Below are positions 1-13,000 of a DNA stretch of 64,000 nucleotides, piece by piece (position 1 is the first letter of the stretch; every line of letters starts with the position of its first letter). This DNA comes from Aphrocallistes beatrix (Eukaryota; Porifera; Hexactinellida; Sceptrulophora; Aphrocallistidae). The stretch spans positions 5,382,857-5,446,856 of the forward strand of contig OY725491.1 in the NCBI GenBank assembly GCA_963281255.1, read 5' to 3'. The notes under the pieces are model-generated. The model worked only from the letters and a program-made list of their open reading frames with translations. It had not been told where the DNA came from and did not search any database. A program made the translations under genes and the position numbers.

Positions 1-707
1 TACCATCGGGCAAGAGAAAAATGCCGTTATTTGCGATCTGTCACTATATCCGATCAATGTTTTTGTATGCAGTCAAGTAGAATTGCGCTCTGGGCAAGGA
101 AAAATGGTCGCTATTTGCGATTTGTCGTTATACCCAATCTTCACTGTACTATTTTATTCTTTTAGAGGAAAAGGTAGTATGCAAATATTCTGGAAGGCGG
201 GATAAAAATGGGTAGCGAGTAAAAATAGTGCGTAAGTAAGCTAAAAGTAAAATTGAGAAAAAATAAAGTAGCAAGTAAATAGTTGCCCAAAAATCCGTGC
301 ATTTTATTTTGCCAGTTCTGGAATCCCTGTATTTGTGGAGATAAATATTTTTGTCTGGGAGAGTACTAAGTGAAAAAGAGATTTAAATTGTATCTTAATG
401 TCGAATCCTGAAAATACTGCTATTCACCCATCTTATAGTCCTTTAAGATTGAATATACGAGTGATAAATTTAGAAAATTGGTTAAATATGTCCAAAATAC
501 TGAAAAAGACGCTTTTTAAAACGAATATTTTCAAGATTTAAGGAGTTAACTACACATTTTTCACAGGATATGAAGGAATTTAATGAAAAAGTGTCTCTAA
601 TGACTTGTAACCATCTCGATAAAATATTGATAGTTTTCAAGGTAATACGTTTATGGGTTTTCAGTGCTCAATTACTTAGTAATTAATTAATAACGTTATT
701 TTTGCAG
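1..707. other. Upstream intron or flank of gene 1, no exon seen
   Basis: A direct repeat of about 50 bp opens the window (about 7-57 and 91-141; both copies carry GGGCAAG and TATTTGCGAT). The rest is AT-rich and I see no exon, RNA gene or transposon end. It is presumably the intron upstream of the first visible SRCR exon, because that exon has a good acceptor (TTTTTGCAG) and enters in phase 1. Confidence 0.5.
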
Positions 708-1016
708 CAAATGGAGACATACGATTAACTGGAGGATCTAGCGGACAACTAGAAGTATATTATGATGGCTGGGGATTTATCTGTGATGATAGATGGGATG
801 ATGTAGATGCAGATGTTGCTTGCAAAATACTAGGTTATGACATGGCTATTAGAACAACGATTGGAGTATATAATTCTACTTCAAATTATAAGTTGATACA
901 CATCGGCTGCCGAGGAAATGAGAGTAGCATTTTGGATTGCAGCTATAGCCTATACTCTTCTAATAGTTCTTCCCATTGCTCTGCCAACGAACATATTTAT
1001 ACTGAGTGTGGACCAG
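708..1016 (+). CDS. Gene 1 exon, SRCR domain 1 (class A)
   Basis: 103-residue SRCR domain in one phase 1-1 exon, from acceptor TTTGCAG to donor CCAG|GTAGAA. Visible hallmarks: ANGDIRLTGG start, EVYYDGWGFIC, KILGY, NESSILDC and HIYTECGP end, with six cysteines (group A pattern: no Cys before GQLEV and none after LG). A single intron of 130 bp separates it from the next SRCR. Its closest relative in the window is the exon at 38245-38547 of gene 2 (shared MAIRTTIG and YNSTSNYKL). The Ser-rich loop before the fifth Cys is slightly longer than in the other SRCRs, hence 309 bp. Confidence 0.88.
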
Positions 1017-4000
1017 GTAGAACATTTATTTGATTTTGTCTAATATAAAAGAAATCAATAGCTTCCTAAAGTGACGCTTTAAACAGAATCATTTTTGCTA
1101 ACTTTCAACAATAAACAATTACTACTAATTATCGATTATTAAATAGTGAACGGGGATCTACGCATAAAAGGAAACTCCAGTGGATTGCTACAAGTTTATT
1201 ACAATGGATGGGGATTCATCTGTGACAATGGATGGGATACTGTGGATGCTAATACCACTTGTAGAATATTGGGTTATGATACTGTAACCATGACGTCAAT
1301 TGCGAAATACAATGCAAGCACCAATTACAAACTCTTCGACATTAGATGTACGGGAGGTGAGAACAGCATTCTGGACTGTGGATATCGTACATACTCATCT
1401 TCTTCGCTTTGTTCTGCTTATGAACATGTTTATATTGAATGTGGACCAGGTAGGTATAACATAAATACAATTGATTTCTCAATTAACGAAGGAACCAGTT
1501 TAAAGAGTAATGGCTTAATCAGAAGAATTGCACTTCGTTTACTTGCGCCACTCGGCTGGCGAACACTTTGTGCCCACATGAGTCGTTCTCCAGACGCATC
1601 AACTAATTCAAAAATAATGGCCATCTATTTAATATAAATAATGCATAATGGTGGCTGAAAAGCTCAATAGTTGATTGTTAGGCAATTGGAAATCATCTTT
1701 CAATCTCAAAATATTATGAGTGTATGCATTAAAAAGTTTATTTGTCCACGCATAATGCATTGCATTCAATGCCAAAAATACTTAGCACTGATTGGTAGAA
1801 TCTCAAAGTTCCACTTTCTGAGTAAAATGCTAAAATATCGCTCCGAAACCTGAAAATTTTCACTAAGCACATAAAATACCCTCCTGTACAACCATAAAAT
1901 ATCCATAAAACTTGCTAAACACTAATTTCGCTATTATATATATAAGCGCGCTTCGCTTGCTTGCGCTGCGCGGCCCGCGGACACTTTGTGCCCACTGGAG
2001 GCGCCCTTTGGGCCGCCTGGGCACACATTGGTTAATCATAGGGGGATAATATCTTTAAATATGTGTCTTACTGTTAAAATCGACATCACTCGAAAAATCA
2101 TCAAATTTGTTAATACAGTACACCCTCGCTAGTCCGAACCTCGCCAATTCGAACCCTCGCTAATCCGAACACTTCATTCTTAAAATCCGAACACCCAAAA
2201 TATAATTTTATTTGCTTCTATGATTTGAATAAACATTTTTAAATTTAAATTTATTATTAAGATTTAGAAACCGCGTTAAATAAACATTCATAGCGAAATT
2301 ATATCCTTAATATTCTAACAATACAAATTTATAATAATTAATGCCTATTGAATTAGTGTTATTTCACTAATCCGAACGATTTTTTCGAACATTTGAACAG
2401 AGCTGTTCGGATTAGCGAGGGTGTACTGTATTTAAATTTTTGATGCGTAATGATGACGCCATAACATAGTGATGAGTCATCATTTTTTGATGATTTCAGT
2501 TTTTCGACTCTAACTCTGTCATTTTAGGTGATAGAAGGCTGAAATTTCAATAGAATGTGTATATTAATATACAGTCGAACCTGCTATAACGGCCATTCTA
2601 TATAACGGTCACCTGTCTATAGCAGTGACCAATGAACAGTCCCGTCCGAAATTCCATAATATTGAACCTATGTGTAGCGGTCACCTGCTCAACGCGGCCA
2701 GCGGCCACCCGTTTGTTGTCCCTTGCTGACCCTAAAACTGCGTATAACGGCCACTACCTGTCTACAACGGGTATCACCTTTTTCACCTTTTATGTGTTCA
2801 TTGCAGGACCTGTTATGAAAGATAAACAAGTTTCATATAATTACCTCAAGTCATGGATTTCTAAAAACTTGATATTTATTGTACTTCGTTGATACCTTTT
2901 GGAGATTAAGACAATCACCTGTACTGTATATAACGGTCACCTTGTGTATAACGGCCAATTTTGTCCATTCCCTTGGGTGGCCCTTATATACAAGTTCCAC
3001 TGTATTTCAAATTTAATACAACTATCGTCAAAAATAATGACTCATCACTCTGTAATGACGACATTATTACACATCAAAAATTTAAAAATTGACAAATTTG
3101 GTAATTTTTCGAGTGATTTCGATTATAACAGTAAGACAGACGTATTTAGAGATGTTGTCTCCCTTACAATTAATATATATGAGCCTAGGTGCTCAAAGCG
3201 GTCCTCTGGCGGACACTTTATGTCTGCTAGCCGCACAGCGCAAGCAAGCGAAGCGCACTAGTATAAATTCATACAAGATTTAATGAATATTACACAACTC
3301 CCCAGATGTCTAGGGAATTTGGATACTCACTTTTATTCGTCATTTCGACAAGTCTCTTTGATTTATTGTATTCTATCGGACTTATCTGATGGAGAATAAT
3401 TACTAGCTTGTCATTCTTGCCTACAATAGTCTAACTTCTATTGAACCAACACTATTTTGCAATTTATCAATGCAACCAGAAATTGCCTAGACTTGTACTT
3501 TTATTGATCATTTCAACAGTTCCCTTGAATAGTTTGTACTGCAATTTAATAAATCTCTGAATGCTCGGAGGTAACAGAATCATATGAAATACGGACATCG
3601 TTACTTTTGTGAACAAGCGAAGCGAGTGAGCTAAATTCTTTAGATACGTTCAGGGATATTACTTTAATTCAGTAGTAGTAAACTTTACAAATATTTAACT
3701 TATTAGATTGATAAATTTATTCTGACATTTTTCTATAGTAAACGGAGATATACGCCTAACCGCGGGATTTAGTGGACTTCTAGAAGTGTATTACAATGGA
3801 TGGGGATTCATCTGTGATGATGGATGGGATATTGTAGATGCTAACACTACTTGCAAAATATTGGGATATGAAACTGTGATAACTACGCTAACTACAAGAT
3901 ATGATGCAACCACCAACTACAAACTCCACCACATAAGGTGTAACGGAAGTGAGACTAGCATTCTAGATTGTGGATACTCACTTTCCTCTTATTGTTCTGC

Positions 4001-7000
4001 GTATGAGCATATTTATATTGAATGCGGACCAGGTAGGTATAACATAAATACAATTGATTTCTCAAATAACGAAAGAACCAGTTTAAAGAATAATGCTTTA
4101 ATCAGAACAAGCGCGCTTCGTTTACTTGCGCTACGCGGCTGGCGAACACTTTGTGTCCTCATGAGTCGTTCTCCGGGTGCTTTAATTAATTCAATAATAA
4201 TAGCAATCTATTTAATATAAATAATGCATAATGGTGGCTGAAAAGCTCAATTGATTGTTGGGCAATTAGAAATCACTTTCAATCTCAAAATAATATGAGT
4301 GTATGCATTGAAAATATTCTTTGTCTTTGCATAATGCATTGTATTCTGTGCTAAAAATACTTCAACACTGATTAGTGAAGTCTCAAAGTTTCACTTTCCG
4401 AGTAAAATGTCAAAATATCGCTTCAAAACCTGAAAACGTTCACTAAGCGCATAAAAGACCTTGGCTGGTTGGCTGGTTTTAACACAGTTCAAAGTTTAAT
4501 TTGACCATAGCCTACTGTATATAAGGCCTCACAGTAGCTTGCGGTTTGGGACTAGGGATGCGGTAGAAGATGGTTGAACTAATACATGAGCTGCCTTAAA
4601 TCATTAACAAAGCACAATAGAGCTTAGGAATGTATTACCAGTATATATAAAGATGGTGTCAAACTACCCATATCCGTTGTTAAAATTTAGATTAGTGACC
4701 ATATTGTTGCTATGGAAACGTGTTTTGGGCAGCAGGGGTTTTATCTTGAGAACCGCTCTAGCTAGGCATTCAAATGTTATTTCATTTGATAGCGAGTATA
4801 CTACTTCCTATTAAGCGATAATATAATTTCGACGTCTAAATTCAATGGTTTACGAGTTATTAGACAATTTATCATATTGGTCACATTAGGTAATTTGTCG
4901 AATATCTCGTAAACCATTGAATTTAGACGTCGAAATTATATTATCGCTTAATAGGAAGTAGTGTATTTGCAACCAAATCAAATTACATTTGAATGTCTAG
5001 CTAGAGCGGTTCTCAAGATAAAACCCCAACTACCCGAAACACGTTTCCATAGTAATACTGGAATGTTGCAGCATTCCATGAAAAAATCCAAAATTTTCGC
5101 ATCAACCCATTCACGGCTCACTTTTATTTTTTTAAAATTATAATAAATTTTTTAAAAATATTATAATAACTTAGAAGTGCCCTTAAACGAAAATCACCAA
5201 ATTTGTCACAAATATAACCCGTACTTATTTCTCTCCCCCAGAATTAATTTATTATTTAGATTCCTATGTACTATCAACTCGGTTAGTATGTACTTACGGA
5301 TAGTGCGTACTTTGGCGGACACAAAGTGTCCGCCAGCCGCGCAGCGCAAGCAAGCGATGCGCGCTTGTATATAAATATGTCGATTCATACTTTTATTGAA
5401 CATTTCTATTGTTCCTCCTTGAATAGTTTGTATTGCATGCAATTTACTAAATCTCTGAATGCTTGGACGTAATGTAAGAGAATCACACGAACACTATTAT
5501 CGTTGTTTTGTACACGAACGAAGCGAGTGAGCTAAATATTTTAGATATGTCCAAGGATATGACTTTAATTCAGGAGTTATAAATCTTTTTGAAATAGTAC
5601 TAGTATATAATGAAATATTGACCTTAATTATCTCTCTTAACTAGCGAACGGAGAGCTACGTTTGACTAGAGGAGATAGCGGACTGGTAGAAGTGTATTAC
5701 AATGGTTGGGGATACATTTGTGACGATGGGTGGGGTACTGTGGACTCGAATACTGTTTGTCAGATATTGGGATATAGTGCTGCATTATCTACCACTACCA
5801 GGAGCTATCATGTTAGCACAAATTACAGACTCAACTTCATCGGTTGTACAGGAAATGAAGCCAGTATTTTGGATTGTGGCTATAGGGTATACAGACCAAA
5901 TTATTGTTCTCAATATGAACACGTCAACATTACCTGTGGTCCTGGTAAGTTGAATATTTATTTTATTGGTGGTGATGTAGCCTGCCACAAAGTAACAACC
6001 ATTAATCTAATAAAACATTAGTAAATACTATATGAGTATTGTAGTTAATCTAAGCTACAAAAGGATTACAAGAAGTGACCTGTCACGAAAATTTTGGTTC
6101 GCGAAAATTTTGATTCGGGGGACCAATTTTTTCATGGAAAATTGGTCCTCTCCTGAACATTTTTGTCCTGCAATGAACCAGTTTTTTCACGGAAAATTGG
6201 TCCGTGTGGACCATTTTTTTCAGGGAATATTGGTCCAGGGGGACCATTTTCTTCAGAGAATATTGTTCCGGAGACCATTTCTTTCAGGAAATTGTCTGGG
6301 AGACTAATTTTTCAGGAAAAATTGGTCCGGGAGACTAATTCTTTCATGGAAAATTAGATTCCATCAATCATTTGACATCCTCGATTTTTTTATACTTTTC
6401 AATTGTCGAACAACTAAGCTGTTTGAGCCCAAGCGCGCTTCGCTTGCTTGGGCTGCGCGGCTGATGGACACTTTGCGTCCGTCGGAGGCGGCCTTTGGGC
6501 ACCTGAAGTCACATTGATTAATTATAACGGGGATAACATCACTAAATACATCTGCCCTACTGTTATAATCGATATCACACGAAAAATCACCAAATTTGTC
6601 AATTTTTAAAATATTGGTGTGTAATGATGACGTCATAACATAGTGATGATTCATCAACAAAAGTAAACAAATAATTTATTATATCGATCTGAAAATATGA
6701 TATTCGAAATGTACACCCTTAAAAACCTCATATCAACCGCCGGAAGCTAGCCTCTAGCCTATTTTTGTAATTTGTTTACTTAATGTATCTATTGTAAACA
6801 AAAGCAAACAAATTAATTATCAAATTTACTCGAAAACATGATATTCGAAATCTACCTCCCTAAAAACCCCATGTCAACCGTTGGAAGCTAGTCTCTAGCA
6901 TAATTTCAAAATTCGTCAAATGGTATTAAAATATGTATATAAAGGTGTAAAAATATACACAAAACCCTTTTATTGCTATATACTATAATATAATTGAGAC

Positions 7001-10000
7001 ATCTATATAAGTTGTTGTTTTAAAGTATTAAAACCAATGACAGCCTGCAATAGTGTCGTATAATAAATTCTATTGTGAGAGTGAAGCCGTACCTAGTATT
7101 GTATTGAAACAGAAAGGTGTGAAAAATTGTTTTCCATTTTCTTTACGGAGGTGTTAAAATTTCGCATTTGACACCTACATGCTAATTTTTGTACCTCTAC
7201 GACTTGCCAATTCTTCAATCAATTCGGATAAACAAAAAACAACTAACCAAAAAAAATCCTAGCGTTTTAATATAGTATAAGATAATGTATAATGGTGGCT
7301 GAAAAGCTCAATTGATTGTTAGGCAATTGGAAATCATTTTTCAATCTTAAAATATTATGAGTGTGTGCATTGAAAAGTTTCTTTGTCCTCGCATAATGCA
7401 TTATATTTATCCTAAAAAAACTTGACATTTATTGGTAAAATCTCAAAGTTCCACTTTCCGAGTAAAAATGTTAAAATATCGTTTCAACACCTTAAAACCT
7501 TTACTAAGCACATAAAATACCCTCCTGTGCATCCAAATATTATTTATAAACAACTGAGTTTTAACAACTAAATTCTTTGCTAATATTCTCGAACTTTATA
7601 CCTATATTAGCCGTTTAGAGGTCACATTTTTATGTATAGGCGTCCAGGCACTTACTTGGAATAAATATTCTAAAAATAATTTCTTCCTCAGACTTTCTCA
7701 CTTATATTCGTCATTTCGACAGTACCTTTAGTTTATTAGCATTTTGGCTGACTTTATCTGATAGAAACTTATTACTCGTTTGTTATTATTTCCTACAATG
7801 GTTTAACTTCTATTTAAATCCATCCAGGAAATGCCTAGACTCGTACTTTTATTGATCATTACATTAATTCCTCCTTGAATAGTTTTATTGAAATTTATTT
7901 GAATTCTTTTTCAACGACATAGTGTTCAATGTGGTAAGACAAGATCTTCCACGTTGAATTTGTTGCATACCTCGATGTCTGCTTTTCATCAGGAATAATT
8001 GTCTCTACGGAATGCATAAAAAGCTCCACGCGAGTGAGTGAGGAGTGAGTGAGATAAATTCTTTAGAAACCTCCAGCGATTTTACTTTAATTCAGCAGTA
8101 ATAAAACCTCTTGAACAATACTATGAAATGATGACCTTAATTATGACCTTAATTATCTCTCTTAAATAGTGACCGGAGATCTACGTTTGACTGGAGGAGA
8201 TAGCGGACTGGTAGAAGTGTATTACAATGGCTGGGGATTCATCTGTGATGATGGATGGGACAGTGTGGATTCGAATACTGTGTGTATGATATTAGGCTAT
8301 GAAGTAGCAGCATCTACCACTACTGGTGCATATCACAACAGTACTAATTACAAACTTAGACATATTAACTGTCAAGGAAATGAGAGTAGCATCTTAGACT
8401 GTGCTTACAGTACATACACACCAAACATCTGTTCTCGCTATGAGCATATCTCTATTTCTTGTGGACCTGGTACGTTCAAACATTGTATTTTCCAATATTT
8501 ATTTTTCTTCAGAACAGTTAGAAATACTATAGTATAAGCCTATTCATGATCTATTTCTCTAGAACAACTTCCATCACCAATTCAACCTACCCTTGTTGAT
8601 AGAGATGCAGGAAGTATCGAAATAGAATGGCAGGAGTACTTGTTTCCTGTTTTACATTATATACTTTGTGTCACAAAATCAAACGAAATTGACTGTAATA
8701 ATGATTTCACAACCTCTAATACGAGTTTTCTAATACAAGATTTAGAGCCAGGAACAGAATACTTTATAACAGTTTCTGCTTTTACTAATCATGGTCTTAG
8801 TCCGAAAAGCAACAGAACAGGATTTACAACAGGTATGTGCAGATAGTTGCATTATAACATTTTAGTGTGGTTCCTATACTAATATTGATTGGATCATAGA
8901 GCCTATATAATTGCATGGGTGGAAAATCAATTCACCTTTTAAGCGACTTCAAATCCAATTTATACTCATAATATTGTTATATAATATATATTTATTTAGC
9001 ACCACTTCCACCAGCGAGTCAACCTTTTCTTGTCGATGCGAGTGCATGCAGTATGGAGATAGGATGGGAAGAATATAAGTTTCTTGTTTTATATTATTCA
9101 CTCTGTGTTACGAATATGAATGATGGTAGTTGCGGAACTAGTTTCAGAACCTCTAATACAAGTTTATTGATACAAGATTTAGAACCAGAAACAGAGTACT
9201 TCATAACGATTGCTGCAGTTACTGAATATGGAGCAAGTCTTACAAATGGAACACGTGGTTTTACTGAAGGTCTGTTAATGGTTTCGTATATGCATGTTCA
9301 AAACGTTCGCTTAGATCTTCGAACTTAATCATAGATTCATCATTTGACATCTACATGCCAATTTTCGTATCTTTACGATTTGCCAACTCTTCAATCAATT
9401 CGGGCAAACAAACATACGAAAAAATCCTAGCGTTTTAATATATAAGATGTATGATGTCAATATAAAATCAGTTGTAAACTCAATATGTTATGATGGAATA
9501 TTTCATATTGATGAAAGACTTAAATTTATTGGATCTCAAAATGATACAATTGTGTCAGTTCAATTGACTTCTGTAATTTTCGACGGAAACAGCCAATTTT
9601 GAAGCATTATTTCTTTTGTTCTTTCCCAGTACAATAATTTGGTTCCAAATACTTAAATAGTCTACAGTATTGTAATTTTTACGAACGTTAATTATGATCA
9701 GTAATGCCACAAACATTTGTATCACCTGCTATGCCATTATTCTGTTCATATTATATCATATCTTTTAGCACCATTTCCACAACCAAGTCAACCTATTCTT
9801 GTTGATGGTCGAAATCCAGACAAAGTAACGATAGAATGGGAAGAATATATGTCTACTGTATTACGCTATTCACTCTGTGTTACAAAATTTAACGAAATTG
9901 GTTGTGAGAAGAATTTCACAACATCTAACACAACATTCTTGATAGAAGGATTACAAGCAGCAACAAATTATTCTGTAGCAATTATAGCAGTAACTGAGAC

Positions 10001-13000
10001 ATGCCAAAGTCTAGCAAGTAACAGACTCAACTTTACAACAGGTTCTGTAATTAATTTAAGATGTCAGAATATTCGTCAAGCTACACTAATGATACTAAAA
10101 CTGTATATTAAATAGATTAACAGAGATATAAAATTATTTTTTGCAATGATTGAAACAATATCCTGATAGACAGTATATATATGTGTATTTTCAAAAACAC
10201 GAATTTCCAGTCAATGAATTTTAGCAGAAATAGTTCATGCATAATTATGACATTTGTCATTCATGAAAAGAACGCAATCAAGATCATAATTTCAATTTGT
10301 GATCCCATTTCGATCTTTTTTGATCGTTTTGTGAGGTAGAGTACATTTTTGTTATGTTTAAAATAGAACTAGGTAAGTTGATTAGAACTGATAAAATGGC
10401 GACACTTGTGACTCACTAGCCTTCCAGCATATCCACAACTTTGATCGTTTCTTTAAAATTGCTGAAACATTTTATGCATAAAGGATCGCGAATGTGTTTG
10501 AACGATCAATGCTCGCACAATTCAAAAATTCTATGTATAGTCAAGTTGATGACAAACCAGGTTATATGTGTTCTATAGAACTGCTATTATTACGTTCCAT
10601 TTCCAGCATATTGATTTTATCGTTTCTAAAATTTGAAAGTCATACCAATATAATATGCTTATAATAAATTAATTAATTTTCTTTATCAATCGTATTTCTA
10701 CATTAATTGTATATCATATAGTTCTGTCATTGCCGGGAAAACCTAGTCTTGCTAGCGTAAGTAAGGACAGTGCGAAGATTGAGTGGGATGAATACAGTGT
10801 TGCTGTATCAGGCTATAGACTTTGTTATGTTAAATTGGAAGACAATTCTGAAAGTTGTGAGACAATCACTTCAAATACTTTCTTCACAATTGAAGATTTA
10901 GAACCAGACACAGAGTATTCAGTGACAATCACTGCAATTACTGAGCCGAATGGCCGACTGAGTCCATCAAGTGAAGGACTTATATTTGGAACACCAAGAG
11001 GTTTGTTGACATTTAAATATGTACTGATTAATCTCAGATTATCACTCCTATGATACAATATTATAAGATTCAAAATTGGTACATCTATTTTAAATTACTC
11101 AATGTTGATAAACTGTTTTAACCTTTTTGGCTGAAGTATCATAATACTTTTAGAAACTGCGTAAGTACTAATGTAATGTTTTTATAATGTTTAAAGACTA
11201 GATATTTAGATTAATTATCCATATACTAAACCAGAGAACAAATAGTTGTTATTTGAAATTTGATCAAATTTTCATTAGAATATTTCTTATAGAAAATAAA
11301 CCTCCGACAATCACCTCTCCAGTCGAAGGTATTGAACTGATAATTATTGACACAATTATGCGTGCGAATTTTAATCTCACTCAAGAATGCACTGCTACAG
11401 GATTTCCTCAACCAACTGTGACATGGAGTGGAGCTCTGAGTATGAAATTCGTCATCGGAAATGTATTGTCAATAAAACCTGGAGATTTAGAAGAAATAAA
11501 AGATATAAATCCACTAAGGTTCATTTGTAATGCGACGAATTCTGAAGGTTCTGATACAAAGATCGTCAAAATATTAATTAAAATTGCTATTTCTGAAACC
11601 ATTGACAAATTAATTAATGTAACTGATGAACAAGCAAACAATCTTACTAATATCATCACTGCCAACACAAATGGTGTTAACACATCAGCGGAGAATACCA
11701 CTGAAATACAGCAGGAATTAGAGATAATTGCAAAGGATTTTAATAATTTAGTAAGTAAATATCTAATTACAAGTGAATCAGTGAATACTGACACAGTGAT
11801 AAATTTATTGGACACAGCGCAAGCAATCATCAGCAAAGATAGCAATCTTGAAGAGGAAGAAATTCAGGTACACTACTACTACTACGTAAATACATTGAAC
11901 TATGCTTAATTGTGACATGTCTGACTGTTCATTTGTCCTTATTCTTATTGAACGATCTCCATTGATAACTGCTTTTTTTTTAATTTTTAAAACTTATGAA
12001 ATTTAACTCAAACAAAAGGATAAAATCATACTTAGGCACTAAATTTCAAATTTCAACTAAAAACAATATTGTTCTTATAACAATTTCTTTAATTCTTTTA
12101 AGTGAGTTATTTAAAAGCATACATTATGTAATACGATTGCAGTGTTAGGTCTTAAAGATGAAATTTGTGATATATTTATACATGATCCAGAGTTGGAATT
12201 TTATTCGGGGTTTTCGGATTGAGTAGAAATCAATTCAAGTTGGAACTATAGTGAGCAATATATATATATAATAGTTCAGTTTATATTATAGAATAGTGTG
12301 GATCTGTCAGGTCAAACTTGGTCGGAGGACCAGTTGTGGTCGCCAAAATTGGTCCAGAGACCAATTTTGGCTTCCAAAACTGGTCCCCCTAGCTTAACTT
12401 TGGCCCTCGGGACCAATTTTTTCGTGACAGATCCAAAGCATCGATTGAGATTCAGGTTCGGGTTAGGTTTTGAAAAGTGGATCCGGTTCCAACTCTGGAG
12501 ATGCATATGAATAGACATAAGTGCTATTATTCTATCATAGGATGAGGTGGATACAGAAAATAATGTCGCTCCAGCTTCTCCAGTCTTACTCACAACTCTA
12601 AACACGGTAGAAAACATAGCTTCCAATGCTGCACAAAGATTGGAGGATTCGGAGAATGATACCAATTTAATTTATAGAGCTAGAACAATCACAGTGATAG
12701 CGCAAAATATAAATCTACCTGAAATCGATTCTGAAACATCAAATCTTATAATTCCTAAAGTAGAAAAGGGAATTATGAATGGTATAGAAGAGAGAATTCA
12801 AATTCCTTCTGAGAACTTTGGAATACTTTCATCAAATAATCGCAATCTTAGAGTGAGTTAATGAAGTATCAGCACAGTTTTTGTATAAATTTGATAGACA
12901 AACGTATATACATATGAGTGCTGAATCACAATCACATCATGACTCTATCATATATTATGCAGGGGGCAGGGTACTACTGCCCCCGGTCGGGGAAAGAATT

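Larger units (their letters stand above)
1940..3267. mobile_element. Foldback element with GC-rich hairpin ends, interrupted by two MITEs
   Basis: The left end (about 1946-2110) and the right end (about 3005-3262) are inverted copies of the same sequence: a GC-rich head (GCGCGCTTCGCTTGCTTGCG and the reverse), then an AT-rich part with ATCGATATCACTCGAAAAAT. The head can form several short hairpins. Two TA-flanked elements (2116-2428 and 2572-3002) lie inside. No coding capacity seen. The same family recurs at about 6430, 24040, 39650, 39960, 45205, 53210 and 53730. Confidence 0.7.
5945..8169. other. Intron, repeat-filled
   Basis: No exon seen. Order: minisatellite (6090-6360), GC-headed repeat (about 6430-6655), reversed copy of the intron repeat family with GGAAGCTAGTCTCTAGC and AAACGCTAGGA-type ends (about 6660-7262), shared intron block (7272-7560), then from about 7660 the pre-exon block conserved with other SRCR introns. 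The last 60 bp contain a duplicated ATGACCTTAATTAT. Confidence 0.55.

Noticed and set aside
1146..1637. SRCR open frames read as independent small genes starting at GTG or an internal ATG
   Set aside because: The frame runs past a good donor into intron repeats; phase and acceptor show that these are internal exons with a split Val codon.
1946..2040. Bacterial contamination or a tRNA-derived SINE head, suggested by the GC-rich stretches
   Set aside because: The GC stretches are short, recur many times with AT-rich bodies and contain no tRNA A/B boxes that I could identify.
2632..3261. Open frames of 86 and 120 codons
   Set aside because: They cross MITE ends and repeat heads; no domain.
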